Shown in pieces: positions 6,364-15,471 of a stretch of DNA of 21,439 nt. The position numbers and the translations under genes are program-made. This DNA is from an uncultured Marmoricola sp. (GTDB lineage: Bacteria > Actinomycetota > Actinomycetes > Propionibacteriales > Nocardioidaceae): NCBI RefSeq assembly GCF_943913695.1, contig NZ_CALTZE010000068.1, positions 1-21,439 on the forward strand, in the 5' to 3' direction. Positions within the stretch are counted from its first letter, which is position 1; each line of letters starts with the position of its first letter. Under the pieces are notes generated by a model. The model was not told the DNA's origin and did no database searches. It saw only the letters and a program-made list of their open reading frames with translations.

Positions 6364-7710
6364 CTACAGCGCCAACCGGTCGCGTACGACGTCGGCGAGG
6401 CCGTCGGCCACCGACTGGGCCTCGTCGTGGGTGGGGGCCTCGACCATGACCCGCACCAGGGACTCGGTGCCGGAGGGGCGGAGCAGCACGCGGCCGGTCT
6501 CCCCGAGCCGGGCGCCGGCGGCGGCGACGGCCTCGGCCAGCACCGGGTCGGTCTGGGCGCGGGACTTCTCGACGTCGGGCACGTTGACCAACACCTGCGG
6601 CAGCCGGGTCATCACCGAGGCGAGCCGGTGCAGCGGCTGGTCGGTGAGTACCATCCGGTCGAGCAGCTGCAGGGCGGTGAGCAGGCCGTCGCCGGTGGTG
6701 GCGTGGCGGCTCATGATGATGTGGCCCGACTGCTCCCCGCCGAGGGTGTACCCCGCGCGGTTCATCTCCTCCAGCACGTAGCGGTCGCCCACGGCCGTCT
6801 GGCGTACGTCGATGCCGGCCTCGCGCATCGCGAGCACGAAGCCGAGGTTGCTCATCACGGTGGCCACCACGGTGTCGTCGCGCAGCTGACCCTTCTCGCG
6901 CAGGGCCAGCGCCAGGATCGCCATGATCTGGTCGCCGTCGACGACCTCGCCGTTGCGGTCGACGGCCAGGCACCGGTCGGCGTCGCCGTCGAGGGCGAAG
7001 CCGGCGGCGGCTCCGTGCGCGAGCACGGCCTCGCGGAGCGGACCGAGGTGGGTCGAGCCGCAGCCGTCGTTGATGTTGAGGCCGTCGGGCGAGGAGTGGA
7101 TCGCGATGACCTCGGCGCCGGCCTGACGCAGTGCCAGCGGACCGACCTCGGAGGCGGCGCCGTTGGCGCAGTCGAGCACGACGCGCAGCCCGGCGAGCGG
7201 CGAGTCGACGGTGGCGGTCAGGTGGGCGGCGTAGCGCTCCACGGTGCCCTGGTGGGGGGTGACGCGACCGACCCTGCCGCCGAGGGGGCGCTCCCAGTCG
7301 GTGTCGAGCACCGACTCGATCTCACGCTCGAGGTCGTCGTCGAGCTTGACGCCTCCGCGCGCGAGGAACTTGATGCCGTTGTCGGGCATCGCGTTGTGCG
7401 ACGCGCTGATCACCACGCCCACGTCGGCCCCCAGGGCGTCGGTGAAGTAGGCGACGCCCGGGGTGGGCAGCACCCGCAGCCGGAGTACGTCGACCCCGGC
7501 CGAGGAGAGCCCCGCGACGACCGCGTGCTCGAGGAACTGCCCCGAGATGCGGGTGTCGCGTCCCACGACCGCGAGCGGACGGTCGCGGTCGAAGTCGCCG
7601 TGTCCGACGAGGACCCGGGCCGCCGCCACCCCCAGGTCGAGGGCGAGCTCGGCGGTGAGCTGGCCGTTGGCCAGCCCCCGGACCCCGTCGGTGCCGAAGA
7701 TGCGTGTCAT
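6364..7710 (-). CDS. glmM: phosphoglucosamine mutase
   Basis: Converts glucosamine-6-phosphate to glucosamine-1-phosphate in the cytoplasm, on the path to UDP-GlcNAc and peptidoglycan. The 448 residues match the normal length of the family. All four domain landmarks are present: IFGTDGVRG at the N-terminus; the phosphoserine loop ISASHN (101-106, catalytic Ser104); the metal loop DGDADR (241-246); the sugar-binding GGEQSGH (324-330, E326); and the phosphate-binding RPSGTES (411-417). ATG start 31 bp after the rpsI stop. It is the third gene of the minus-strand rplM-rpsI-glmM operon, an arrangement conserved in actinobacteria that links wall-precursor synthesis to ribosome production. Confidence 0.97.
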   Translation of the reverse strand: MTRIFGTDGVRGLANGQLTAELALDLGVAAARVLVGHGDFDRDRPLAVVGRDTRISGQFLEHAVVAGLSSAGVDVLRLRVLPTPGVAYFTDALGADVGVVISASHNAMPDNGIKFLARGGVKLDDDLEREIESVLDTDWERPLGGRVGRVTPHQGTVERYAAHLTATVDSPLAGLRVVLDCANGAASEVGPLALRQAGAEVIAIHSSPDGLNINDGCGSTHLGPLREAVLAHGAAAGFALDGDADRCLAVDRNGEVVDGDQIMAILALALREKGQLRDDTVVATVMSNLGFVLAMREAGIDVRQTAVGDRYVLEEMNRAGYTLGGEQSGHIIMSRHATTGDGLLTALQLLDRMVLTDQPLHRLASVMTRLPQVLVNVPDVEKSRAQTDPVLAEAVAAAGARLGETGRVLLRPSGTESLVRVMVEAPTHDEAQSVADGLADVVRDRLAL

Positions 7711-7741
7711 CCGGTGCGTGCCTCCGGCGTACGGCGCAGGG

Positions 7742-8245
7742 TCAGCGCTTGCTGAACTGGGGCGCCTTGCGGGCCTTCTTCAGACCGGCCTTCTTGCGCT
7801 CGATGACGCGGGCGTCACGGGTCAGCAGGCCGGCCCGCTTGAGGCCCGGACGGTTGGCCTCGACGTCGACCGCGTTGAGGGCGCGGGCCACGCCCAGGCG
7901 CAGCGCGCCGGCCTGGCCGGTGATGCCGCCGCCGTGGATGCGGGCGATCACGTCGAAGCGGCCCTCGAGCTGGGTGGTCACGAAGGGCTCGTTGACGACC
8001 TGCTGGTGCAGCTTGTTGGGGAAGTAGCTGTCGAGGTCACGGCCGTTGACGCTCCACTGACCGGAGCCGGGGACGATGCGGACGCGGGCCACGGCCTCCT
8101 TGCGGCGGCCGGTGGCCGCGGCGGGGGCGATGGTGGCGGGGCGCTCGGGGGCGTCGGCGCTCGGGGCGCTCTCGGAGGTGTAGGCGAGACCCTGCTCGTT
8201 GGTCTCGTAGGTCTCGGTGTCCTGGGTGTCGGTGCTGTCAGCCAC
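7742..8245 (-). CDS. rpsI: 30S ribosomal protein S9
   Basis: Small-subunit head protein whose C-terminal tail reaches the P-site tRNA. The S9 core runs from about residue 45 (ATGRRKEAVARVRIVPGSG) through NGRDLDSYFP, GGGITGQAGALRLGVARAL and the basic LLTRDARVIERKK, to the conserved end QFSKR. The 167 residues exceed the usual 130 or so because of an N-terminal extension of about 45 residues that is acidic and Ala/Thr/Ser-rich, a feature often seen in actinobacterial S9. GTG start at 8245 with AAGGA about 8 bp upstream. It follows rplM by 30 bp, the usual L13-S9 pairing. Confidence 0.97.
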   Translation of the reverse strand: MADSTDTQDTETYETNEQGLAYTSESAPSADAPERPATIAPAAATGRRKEAVARVRIVPGSGQWSVNGRDLDSYFPNKLHQQVVNEPFVTTQLEGRFDVIARIHGGGITGQAGALRLGVARALNAVDVEANRPGLKRAGLLTRDARVIERKKAGLKKARKAPQFSKR

Positions 8246-8275
8246 GAAAAGTCCTTAGGTCTGGGGAAGGGGTGC

Positions 8276-8719
8276 TTACTGGGAGATCTGGGTGATCTCG
8301 AACGGCTTGGCCTTCTGGGCCGTGTGCGGGTGCTCGGGGCCGGAGTAGACCTTCAGCTTCTTGAGCATCTGACGACCGAGACGGTTCTTGGGGAGCATCC
8401 CCCAGACCGCCTTCTCGATGGCCTTGCGCGCGTCCTTCTCCAGCAGCTCACCCATCGGGGTGGCCGAGAGGCCACCGGGGTAGCCCGAGTGGCGGTAGGA
8501 CATCTTCTTGGTGGCCTTCGTGCCCGACAGCGACACCTGCGCGGCGTTGACGACGATGACGAAGTCACCGGTGTCGACGTGCGGGGCGAAGGTCGGCTTG
8601 TGCTTGCCGCGCAGCAGGTTTGCCACCTGGACGGCGAGACGGCCCATGCGGACGTCGGTGGCGTCGATGACGTGCCACTCGCGCGTGATGTCGCCGGGCT
8701 TGGGGCTGTACGTGCGCAC
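8276..8719 (-). CDS. rplM: 50S ribosomal protein L13
   Basis: Early-assembly 23S rRNA-binding protein. The 147 residues match the family. Recognisable blocks are WHVIDATDVRMGRLAVQVA, LLRGKHKPTFAPHVDTGD, VIVVNA and YRHSGYPGG, then the basic MLPKNRLGRQMLKKLKVY with GPEHPHTAQ near the end. GTG start at 8719 with a GAGGG Shine-Dalgarno about 8 bp upstream. First gene of rplM-rpsI-glmM; it lies behind a clear promoter and a long folded leader (see those entries). Confidence 0.97.
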   Translation of the reverse strand: MRTYSPKPGDITREWHVIDATDVRMGRLAVQVANLLRGKHKPTFAPHVDTGDFVIVVNAAQVSLSGTKATKKMSYRHSGYPGGLSATPMGELLEKDARKAIEKAVWGMLPKNRLGRQMLKKLKVYSGPEHPHTAQKAKPFEITQISQ

Positions 8720-8734
8720 AGGGATTCCCTCACT

Positions 8735-8795
8735 TGTTCGTCGGTACCGCCGCGGGGTGCCGCGGCGGTGGTCTCACCGCGTCTTCTGACGAACA
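8735..8795 (-). promoter_or_regulatory. structured 5' leader of rplM-rpsI
   Basis: The mRNA leader can fold into a 61-nt element closed by an 8-bp stem (GACGAACA at 8788-8795 with TGTTCGTC at 8735-8742, + strand). It encloses a perfect 10-bp hairpin, ACCGCCGCGG-4-CCGCGGCGGT (8746-8769), and a small competing GGTG-4-CACC (8767-8778). The element ends a few nucleotides before the rplM Shine-Dalgarno. Further pairing, such as CCGGCG/CGCCGG, is possible in the earlier part of the leader. It is a candidate ribosomal-protein autoregulatory leader; I do not recognise it as a named family. Confidence 0.55.
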
Positions 8796-8895
8796 CTGCC
8801 CGGGGCGTGACGCCACCCGAGCGGATCGGGAGCGGCAGCCTCCCCGGGACTGCACCGGCGCGAGAACGCCGGCGCGGCAGGAGACGCGACCCCCA

Positions 8896-8925
8896 AGATT
8901 AACCGGGGCCTGCGCGGAGCGTCAA
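8896..8925 (-). promoter_or_regulatory. sigma-70-type promoter of rplM-rpsI-glmM
   Basis: On the minus strand, TTGACG (8920-8925) and TAATCT (8896-8901) are separated by 18 bp. This is the best core promoter in the window, in a local AT-richer pocket. Transcription should begin near 8889, giving a leader of about 170 nt before the rplM GTG. Confidence 0.75.
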
Positions 8926-9114
8926 AACGCCGGCGGGCCGCGGCGCGCGGGCCGTTTGCCGGGGCGGCGCCGAGGGCACCGTCAGCAGACCTGGCTGGGC
9001 GGGCTCGGCGTCCGGGCACTAGGTTGTCAGCAGGGAGCAGGGTGACGTGTGCCCGTCCCGCCGACGTACGAGACGGGGCAGACCGCCCCCCACCGCGATA
9101 CGCGAGGAGCCCAC
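8926..9114. other. divergent intergenic region before citrate synthase
   Basis: Non-coding stretch between the rplM promoter and the citrate synthase start; the whole gene-free region is 8720-9114. On the + strand, TAGGTT (9020-9025) is a candidate -10 box for citrate synthase, but I find no good -35 before it. GAGGAG (9104-9109) is the ribosome-binding site. Nothing else recognisable; a GTG-started frame from 9049 is in phase with the gene but adds residues unlike the family. Confidence 0.5.
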
Positions 9115-10425
<1,311 letters not shown>

Positions 10426-10431
10426 CCTCAG

Positions 10432-10451
10432 ACCTGCCCGACACGGCAGGT
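10432..10451 (+). terminator. hairpin after citrate synthase
   Basis: ACCTGCC (10432-10438) and GGCAGGT (10445-10451) form a perfect 7-bp stem with a 6-nt loop, 7 bp after the gltA stop. There is no T-run, as is usual for actinobacterial hairpin terminators. Its right arm touches the inverted repeat at 10449-10468. Confidence 0.5.
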
Positions 10452-10478
10452 GTGCTCGGCACCACACCGACGTAGCCT
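10449..10478 (+). promoter_or_regulatory. candidate operator and leaderless promoter of the GAF regulator
   Basis: A perfect inverted repeat, GGTGTG-N8-CACACC (10449-10468), directly precedes TAGCCT (10473-10478). This -10-like box ends 7 nt before the ATG at 10486, the leaderless spacing. The repeat occupies the -35/spacer region, where a regulator could act. No convincing -35 hexamer is seen. Confidence 0.45.
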
Positions 10479-10485
10479 CGCCTCG

Positions 10486-11778
10486 ATGGCGCGGCCACTC
10501 CGGTTCCAGGACCGCACGCACGACCCACGTGGGGTGCAGCGGGCGCTGGAGGGTGCCCACGACGCGTTCCTCGACAGTGGCAGCACCCGAGCGGTGCGCG
10601 ACCTGGTCGCCGAGTCCTGGCAGCGCAGCCTGGCCGCGGGCATCGACCCTGAGTCCGACCTCGCCCCGATCGGGCTCGGCGAGGACGAGCTGGCGGCGGT
10701 CCGTGCGGTCCACCCGCTGACCACCGTGATGCCGGTGATCCGGCGGCTGCTGGTCGACGACGCCACCGATGCTGGCCTGCTCGTCGCCGTCAGCGACGCG
10801 GCCGGTCAGCTGCTCTACGTCGAGGGGCCGCGGCACCTGCTCGACCGCGCGGAGGCGATGCACTTCGTGCCCGGCGCCGACTGGAGTGAGTCGCGCGCCG
10901 GCACCAACGCGCCCGGTACGGCGCTCGCGGTGGGGCGCGCCGTGCAGATCCTCGGCGCCGAGCACCTCGCGCGGCCGGTCACGCCGTGGAGCTGCTCGGC
11001 CGCGCCCGTGCGCGACCCCCAGACCCACGCCGTCGTCGGGGTCATCGACGTCACCGGCGGCCCCGACGTCGCCAACCCCTACACGCTGTCGATGGTGCGC
11101 GCCACGGCCGCCGCGGCCGAGACCGAGCTGCGCCTGCACCAGCTGCTGCCGGCCCTCGACAGCCGTCCCTCCCGGGGCGTGCGGACGGCCCGGGGGGCTC
11201 CCCCGCGCATCGACCTGCTCGGCCGCGTGGGCGGCGTGCTCCACCACGGCCGCACCACCACCAGGCTGACCCTGCGCCACAGCGAGCTGCTGTGGCTGCT
11301 CGCCAACGCCGTCGACGGGCTCACCGCCGACCAGCTCGCGGTGGCGCTCAGCGACGAGGAACTGCCCGCGGTCACCATCCGCGCGGAGCTGTCGCGGCTC
11401 CGCGCGCAGGTCGGGCCGCTGCACCTGGAGTCGCGGCCCTACCGGCTGACCGGCCCGCTCGTCACCGACGTCGACCGCCTCCTCGAGGCGCTGCACACCG
11501 GCCAGCTGCGCTCCGCCGTGGCGACGTACGCCGGCCCGCTGCTGCCCACCTCCGAGGCCCCCGCCGTGGTGCAGGCGCGCCGCGACCTGCACCAGCAGGT
11601 GCGCTCGGCGCTGTTGGCCTCCTCCCACGCCGACGCGCTGCTCACCTTCGCCGACGCCCACCACGGTCGCGACGACCTGGAGATCTGGCAGCACGCCCTC
11701 GCGGTGCTGCCCGAGGGCTCGCCGCGACGTCACCAGGTGCTGCAGCGGGTCGACGAGCTCGAGCGCGAGCTCGGGTAG
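10486..11778 (+). CDS. GAF-domain transcriptional regulator with SARP-like C-terminus
   Basis: 430 residues. The N-terminal half is of the AcoR sensor type: VAESWQRSLAAGIDPES (41-57), a GAF-like domain at about 75-215, and the signature GTNAPGTALAVG (139-150), followed by SAAPVRDPQTHAVVGVIDVTGG. Classic AcoR proteins continue with an AAA+ sigma-54 domain and a Fis helix-turn-helix; neither is here. Instead, about 258-325 looks like a winged helix (LTLRHSELLWLLA...LRAELSRLRAQVG) and 326-430 like the helical BTAD part of SARP regulators (VTDVDRLLEALHTGQL...). It probably senses a small molecule and controls the aldehyde dehydrogenase 133 bp downstream; similar regulators often sit beside ExaC-type dehydrogenases in actinobacteria. 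ATG 10486 is preferred over 10450 because the extra residues are unlike the family and a -10-like box lies correctly before 10486. Confidence 0.78.
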   Translation: MARPLRFQDRTHDPRGVQRALEGAHDAFLDSGSTRAVRDLVAESWQRSLAAGIDPESDLAPIGLGEDELAAVRAVHPLTTVMPVIRRLLVDDATDAGLLVAVSDAAGQLLYVEGPRHLLDRAEAMHFVPGADWSESRAGTNAPGTALAVGRAVQILGAEHLARPVTPWSCSAAPVRDPQTHAVVGVIDVTGGPDVANPYTLSMVRATAAAAETELRLHQLLPALDSRPSRGVRTARGAPPRIDLLGRVGGVLHHGRTTTRLTLRHSELLWLLANAVDGLTADQLAVALSDEELPAVTIRAELSRLRAQVGPLHLESRPYRLTGPLVTDVDRLLEALHTGQLRSAVATYAGPLLPTSEAPAVVQARRDLHQQVRSALLASSHADALLTFADAHHGRDDLEIWQHALAVLPEGSPRRHQVLQRVDELERELG

Positions 11779-11816
11779 AGCCGGGGGTCAGACCGGAAGC
11801 CGTGGCGCCGCACGCG

Positions 11817-11853
11817 TGCAACGTCGCTGCAACGTGCCCGTGACTACGGTCAC
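11817..11853 (+). promoter_or_regulatory. candidate activator sites and promoter of the aldehyde dehydrogenase
   Basis: TGCAACGT occurs twice (11817-11824, 11828-11835), 11 bp apart, so both copies face the same side of the helix. Directly after comes the inverted repeat GTGAC-TACG-GTCAC (11840-11853), inside which TACGGT could serve as the -10 box. The layout suits an activator bound at the -35 region, and the neighbouring GAF regulator is the obvious candidate. Confidence 0.45.
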
Positions 11854-11911
11854 ACGCACCTTCCCGGCGCGGCCCCGAGGCCGCTGCCCGACAGCGACGA
11901 GGAGCACCTGC

Positions 11912-13435
<1,524 letters not shown>

Positions 13436-13462
13436 TCCGTGCCGAGCGAAGCGAGGCACGGA
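13436..13462 (+). terminator. hairpin directly after the aldehyde dehydrogenase stop
   Basis: TCCGTGCC (13436-13443) and GGCACGGA (13455-13462) form a perfect 8-bp stem around the loop GAGCGAAGCGA. It starts on the base after the TGA. Loops of this GAGCGAAGCGA type are familiar from extragenic repeats in Nocardioides-like genomes, so it may be repeat-derived as well as a terminator. Confidence 0.55.
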
Positions 13463-13463
13463 T

Positions 13464-13661
13464 GATGGTGGTCGAGCAGCGAACGCGGCTGAGGCACGAT
13501 GCCGCGACCGAGCGTGTCGAGACCCGGCGAGCCGACGGGCGACGCAAAGCGACGGACCGATCGATGGTGGTCGAGCAGCGAGCGCGGCGCAGGCACGAAG
13601 CCGCGACCGAGCGTGTCGAGACCCGGCGAGCCGACAGGCGACGCACAGCGACGGACCGATG
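13464..13661. repeat. tandem 99-bp direct repeat, two copies
   Basis: Copy A is 13464-13562 and copy B 13563-13661, with no gap and only a few substitutions (for example AAC/AGC early on and GGG/AGG later). Each unit starts GATGGTGGTCGAGCAGCGA, contains GACCGAGCGTGTCGAGACCC and ends GACGGACCGAT. The motifs GTCGAGCAGCGAGCG and GCGTGTCGAGACC belong to a type of intergenic repeat common in Nocardioides and relatives (from general knowledge). The unit is 33 codons long and leaves one + frame open from ATG 13462 to TGA 13662, overlapping the next gene's ATG. I regard that frame as accidental. Confidence 0.9.
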
Positions 13662-14078
13662 ACCGGCGTCGCCCGAGTCGCTCTCACCCCGGAGGCCGCG
13701 GACCTGCTCCGCGGCCTCCGGGCCGAGCACGGCAAGCCGCTGATGTTCCACCAGTCCGGTGGTTGCTGCGACGGCTCCGCGCCGATGTGCTTCACCCAGG
13801 GCTTCTTCCTCACCGGCCCGAGCGACGTGCACCTCGGCGACCTCGAGATCGGTGCCAGCGAGGAGGATCCCGCGGGCATCGTGCCCGTCTGGATCAGCCG
13901 CGAGCAGTTCAACTACTGGTCGCACACGCACATCACCATCGACGTGGTGCCCGGACGGGGGGCGGGCTTCTCGATCGAGGGTCCCACCGGCAAGCGGTTC
14001 ATCATCCGCTCCCGGCTCTTCACCGACGAGGAGTCCGAGGCGCTCGCCGCCGAGTCCTCCGCCACCGACACGGCATGA
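13659..14078 (+). CDS. DUF779 protein associated with aldehyde dehydrogenase
   Basis: 139 residues of the DUF779 family, whose function is not established. Its hallmark is the block FHQSGGCCDGSAPMC (30-44) with His31, Cys36, Cys37 and Cys44; WSHTHITID (87-95) adds two His residues. These look able to hold a metal, but that is inference. Later blocks are GAGFSIEGPTGKRFIIRSRLFTDEE. The gene follows an ExaC-type dehydrogenase, as it commonly does, which suggests a role in aldehyde oxidation, perhaps as an accessory or maturation factor. The ATG at 13659 lies on the last bases of the 99-bp repeat. GACGGA, about 5 bp upstream, is a weak ribosome-binding site and also belongs to the repeat. A GTG at Val4 is an alternative start. 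Confidence 0.85.
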   Translation: MTGVARVALTPEAADLLRGLRAEHGKPLMFHQSGGCCDGSAPMCFTQGFFLTGPSDVHLGDLEIGASEEDPAGIVPVWISREQFNYWSHTHITIDVVPGRGAGFSIEGPTGKRFIIRSRLFTDEESEALAAESSATDTA

Positions 14079-14103
14079 CCTGCTGCCCGCCGGGCACCAC
14101 GAA

Positions 14104-14138
14104 CCAGGCACCCGTCGTGCGACGCGGGCCTGGAGGGG
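14104..14138 (+). promoter_or_regulatory. nested inverted repeat overlapping the ribosome-binding site
   Basis: CCAGGC (14104-14109) pairs with GCCTGG (14128-14133), enclosing CGTCG-TG-CGACG (14113-14124). The outer right arm overlaps the start of GGAGGGG (14132-14138), the Shine-Dalgarno of the sugar-binding lipoprotein. It could terminate DUF779 transcripts, bind a regulator, or partly mask the ribosome site. Confidence 0.45.
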
Positions 14139-14145
14139 ACCGGTC

Positions 14146-15471
14146 ATGCAGCTCGGGCGGAGGACGTTCCTGGGTGCCACCACGACGGCGGCCGGCCTGG
14201 CGGTGCTGCCGGGCTGCTCGGGGCTGACCCGGCGGATCTCGACCACCCAGGGCAGTCGCGACCGGCTGACGGTGCAGGTCTACGGCACCGACGTCGAGGC
14301 GCGCACCTACCACGCCCTGGCGCGGCGCTTCGAGGCCGAGCGCGCCGGCGTGGTCATCGACCTCACCGTCGTCCCCTTCTCCGAGGCGGCCACGGGCATC
14401 GACGCCGGCCTGGCCGCGGGCACGGCGCCCGACGTCTTCCGGGTCGACTACCCCACGATGGGCGTCTACGCCGCCACGGGGCAGCTGCTCGACCTGACCG
14501 ACGCCGTCGGCGAGCTCGCCGACGACGTGGCGCCTGCCTTCTTCGAAGCCGTGACGCTGGGGCAGCGGTGCTTCGGCATCCCGCAGCACGTCGACACCAG
14601 CGCCCTGGTCTACCGGCCCGACGTGCTGCGCGACGCGGGCATCGGCCCGGTGCCCGACCGGCCCGAGGACGCGTGGAGCTGGGAGGAGTTCGGCTCCGTC
14701 GCCGCACGGCTGACCGACCGCGCACCCGACGGCAGCTCGGCCTTCGCGGTCAACTGGCAGGCGTTCGGCGCGTTCCGCTGGCTGACGTGGCTCTTCATGG
14801 CCGGTGGCCACGTCTACGACGACGACCTCGCGTCCTCCACGCTGGACTCGCCGGCAGGACGACGCGCCCTCGACTTCACCCGGTCGTTCTTCGAGCAGGG
14901 CTGGGTGCCGTCGGCGAGCTCGCCCAAGGCCGCCACCTTCCCCGACGCGCTCTTCACCTCCGGGCAGCTCGCCATGGTCTTCGCCGGCAACTTCCTGCTC
15001 CCCGCCTTCGCCGACACGATCGGCGACCGCTTCGACTACGCGGTGACCTACCAGCCCCGCGACGAGCGTCGCGCCAGCGAGCTGGGCGGCAACGCGCTGG
15101 TCGCCAACCGCGAGGCCGCCAACCCCGAGCTCGCGGCCGACTTCCTGGAGTTCCTGGGCCGGCCCCGGGAGATGGCCGACTTCTGCGCGGCCTCGGTGCT
15201 GCTGCCCACCCGCACCTCGCTGCTCGAGGGACGGCTCGACTTCGCCGTCTCCCCCGAGCTGATGCCGGTCTACGCCGACCAGGTCGCCACGATCGAGACC
15301 CGCGACGTCGCCGACGTCACCACCCCGACCTTCGCCGAGGTCAACGACGCGCTCGCCGACGAGCTCGACCTGTGCTTCCTCGACGGCCGCAGCACCTCGG
15401 CGACGCTCGCGGCGCTGGCCGGACAGATCGACGACTCCGCTGCGCTCAACGCCGTCGGAGCCGGCTCGTGA
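14146..15471 (+). CDS. sugar ABC transporter substrate-binding lipoprotein (Tat-type)
   Basis: A 441-residue extracellular binding protein of the MalE/cluster-B solute family. It begins with a twin-arginine motif (RRTFLG, residues 5-10), a hydrophobic segment and the lipobox LPGC (Cys24), so it is probably exported folded by Tat and lipid-anchored. The mature part shows LTVQVYGTDVEARTYHALARRFEAE, the GTAPDVFRVDYPTMGVYAATGQLLDLTD block, FGIPQHVDTSALVYRPDVL and the domain-2 FTSGQLAMVFAGNF. ATG 14146 has GGAGGGG 7 bp upstream; the frame is open further up only as a shadow of DUF779. Its TGA overlaps the next GTG. The ligand, probably a mono- or oligosaccharide, cannot be named. Confidence 0.92.
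   Translation: MQLGRRTFLGATTTAAGLAVLPGCSGLTRRISTTQGSRDRLTVQVYGTDVEARTYHALARRFEAERAGVVIDLTVVPFSEAATGIDAGLAAGTAPDVFRVDYPTMGVYAATGQLLDLTDAVGELADDVAPAFFEAVTLGQRCFGIPQHVDTSALVYRPDVLRDAGIGPVPDRPEDAWSWEEFGSVAARLTDRAPDGSSAFAVNWQAFGAFRWLTWLFMAGGHVYDDDLASSTLDSPAGRRALDFTRSFFEQGWVPSASSPKAATFPDALFTSGQLAMVFAGNFLLPAFADTIGDRFDYAVTYQPRDERRASELGGNALVANREAANPELAADFLEFLGRPREMADFCAASVLLPTRTSLLEGRLDFAVSPELMPVYADQVATIETRDVADVTTPTFAEVNDALADELDLCFLDGRSTSATLAALAGQIDDSAALNAVGAGS

Noticed and set aside
9049..9114. N-terminal extension of citrate synthase from GTG 9049
   Set aside because: The extra residues are unlike the family, and a clear GAGGAG site supports GTG 9115.
13462..13662. A 66-residue gene made of two 33-residue repeats, coupled to DUF779 by ATGA
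   Set aside because: It lies wholly within the 99-bp nucleotide repeat and has Arg-rich repeat-like composition. The unit length being a multiple of three is enough to keep the frame open. Kept only as part of a finding.
13759..14145. Upstream extension of the sugar-binding protein frame
   Set aside because: It overlaps DUF779 in another frame, and the Tat signal, lipobox and Shine-Dalgarno fix the start at 14146.
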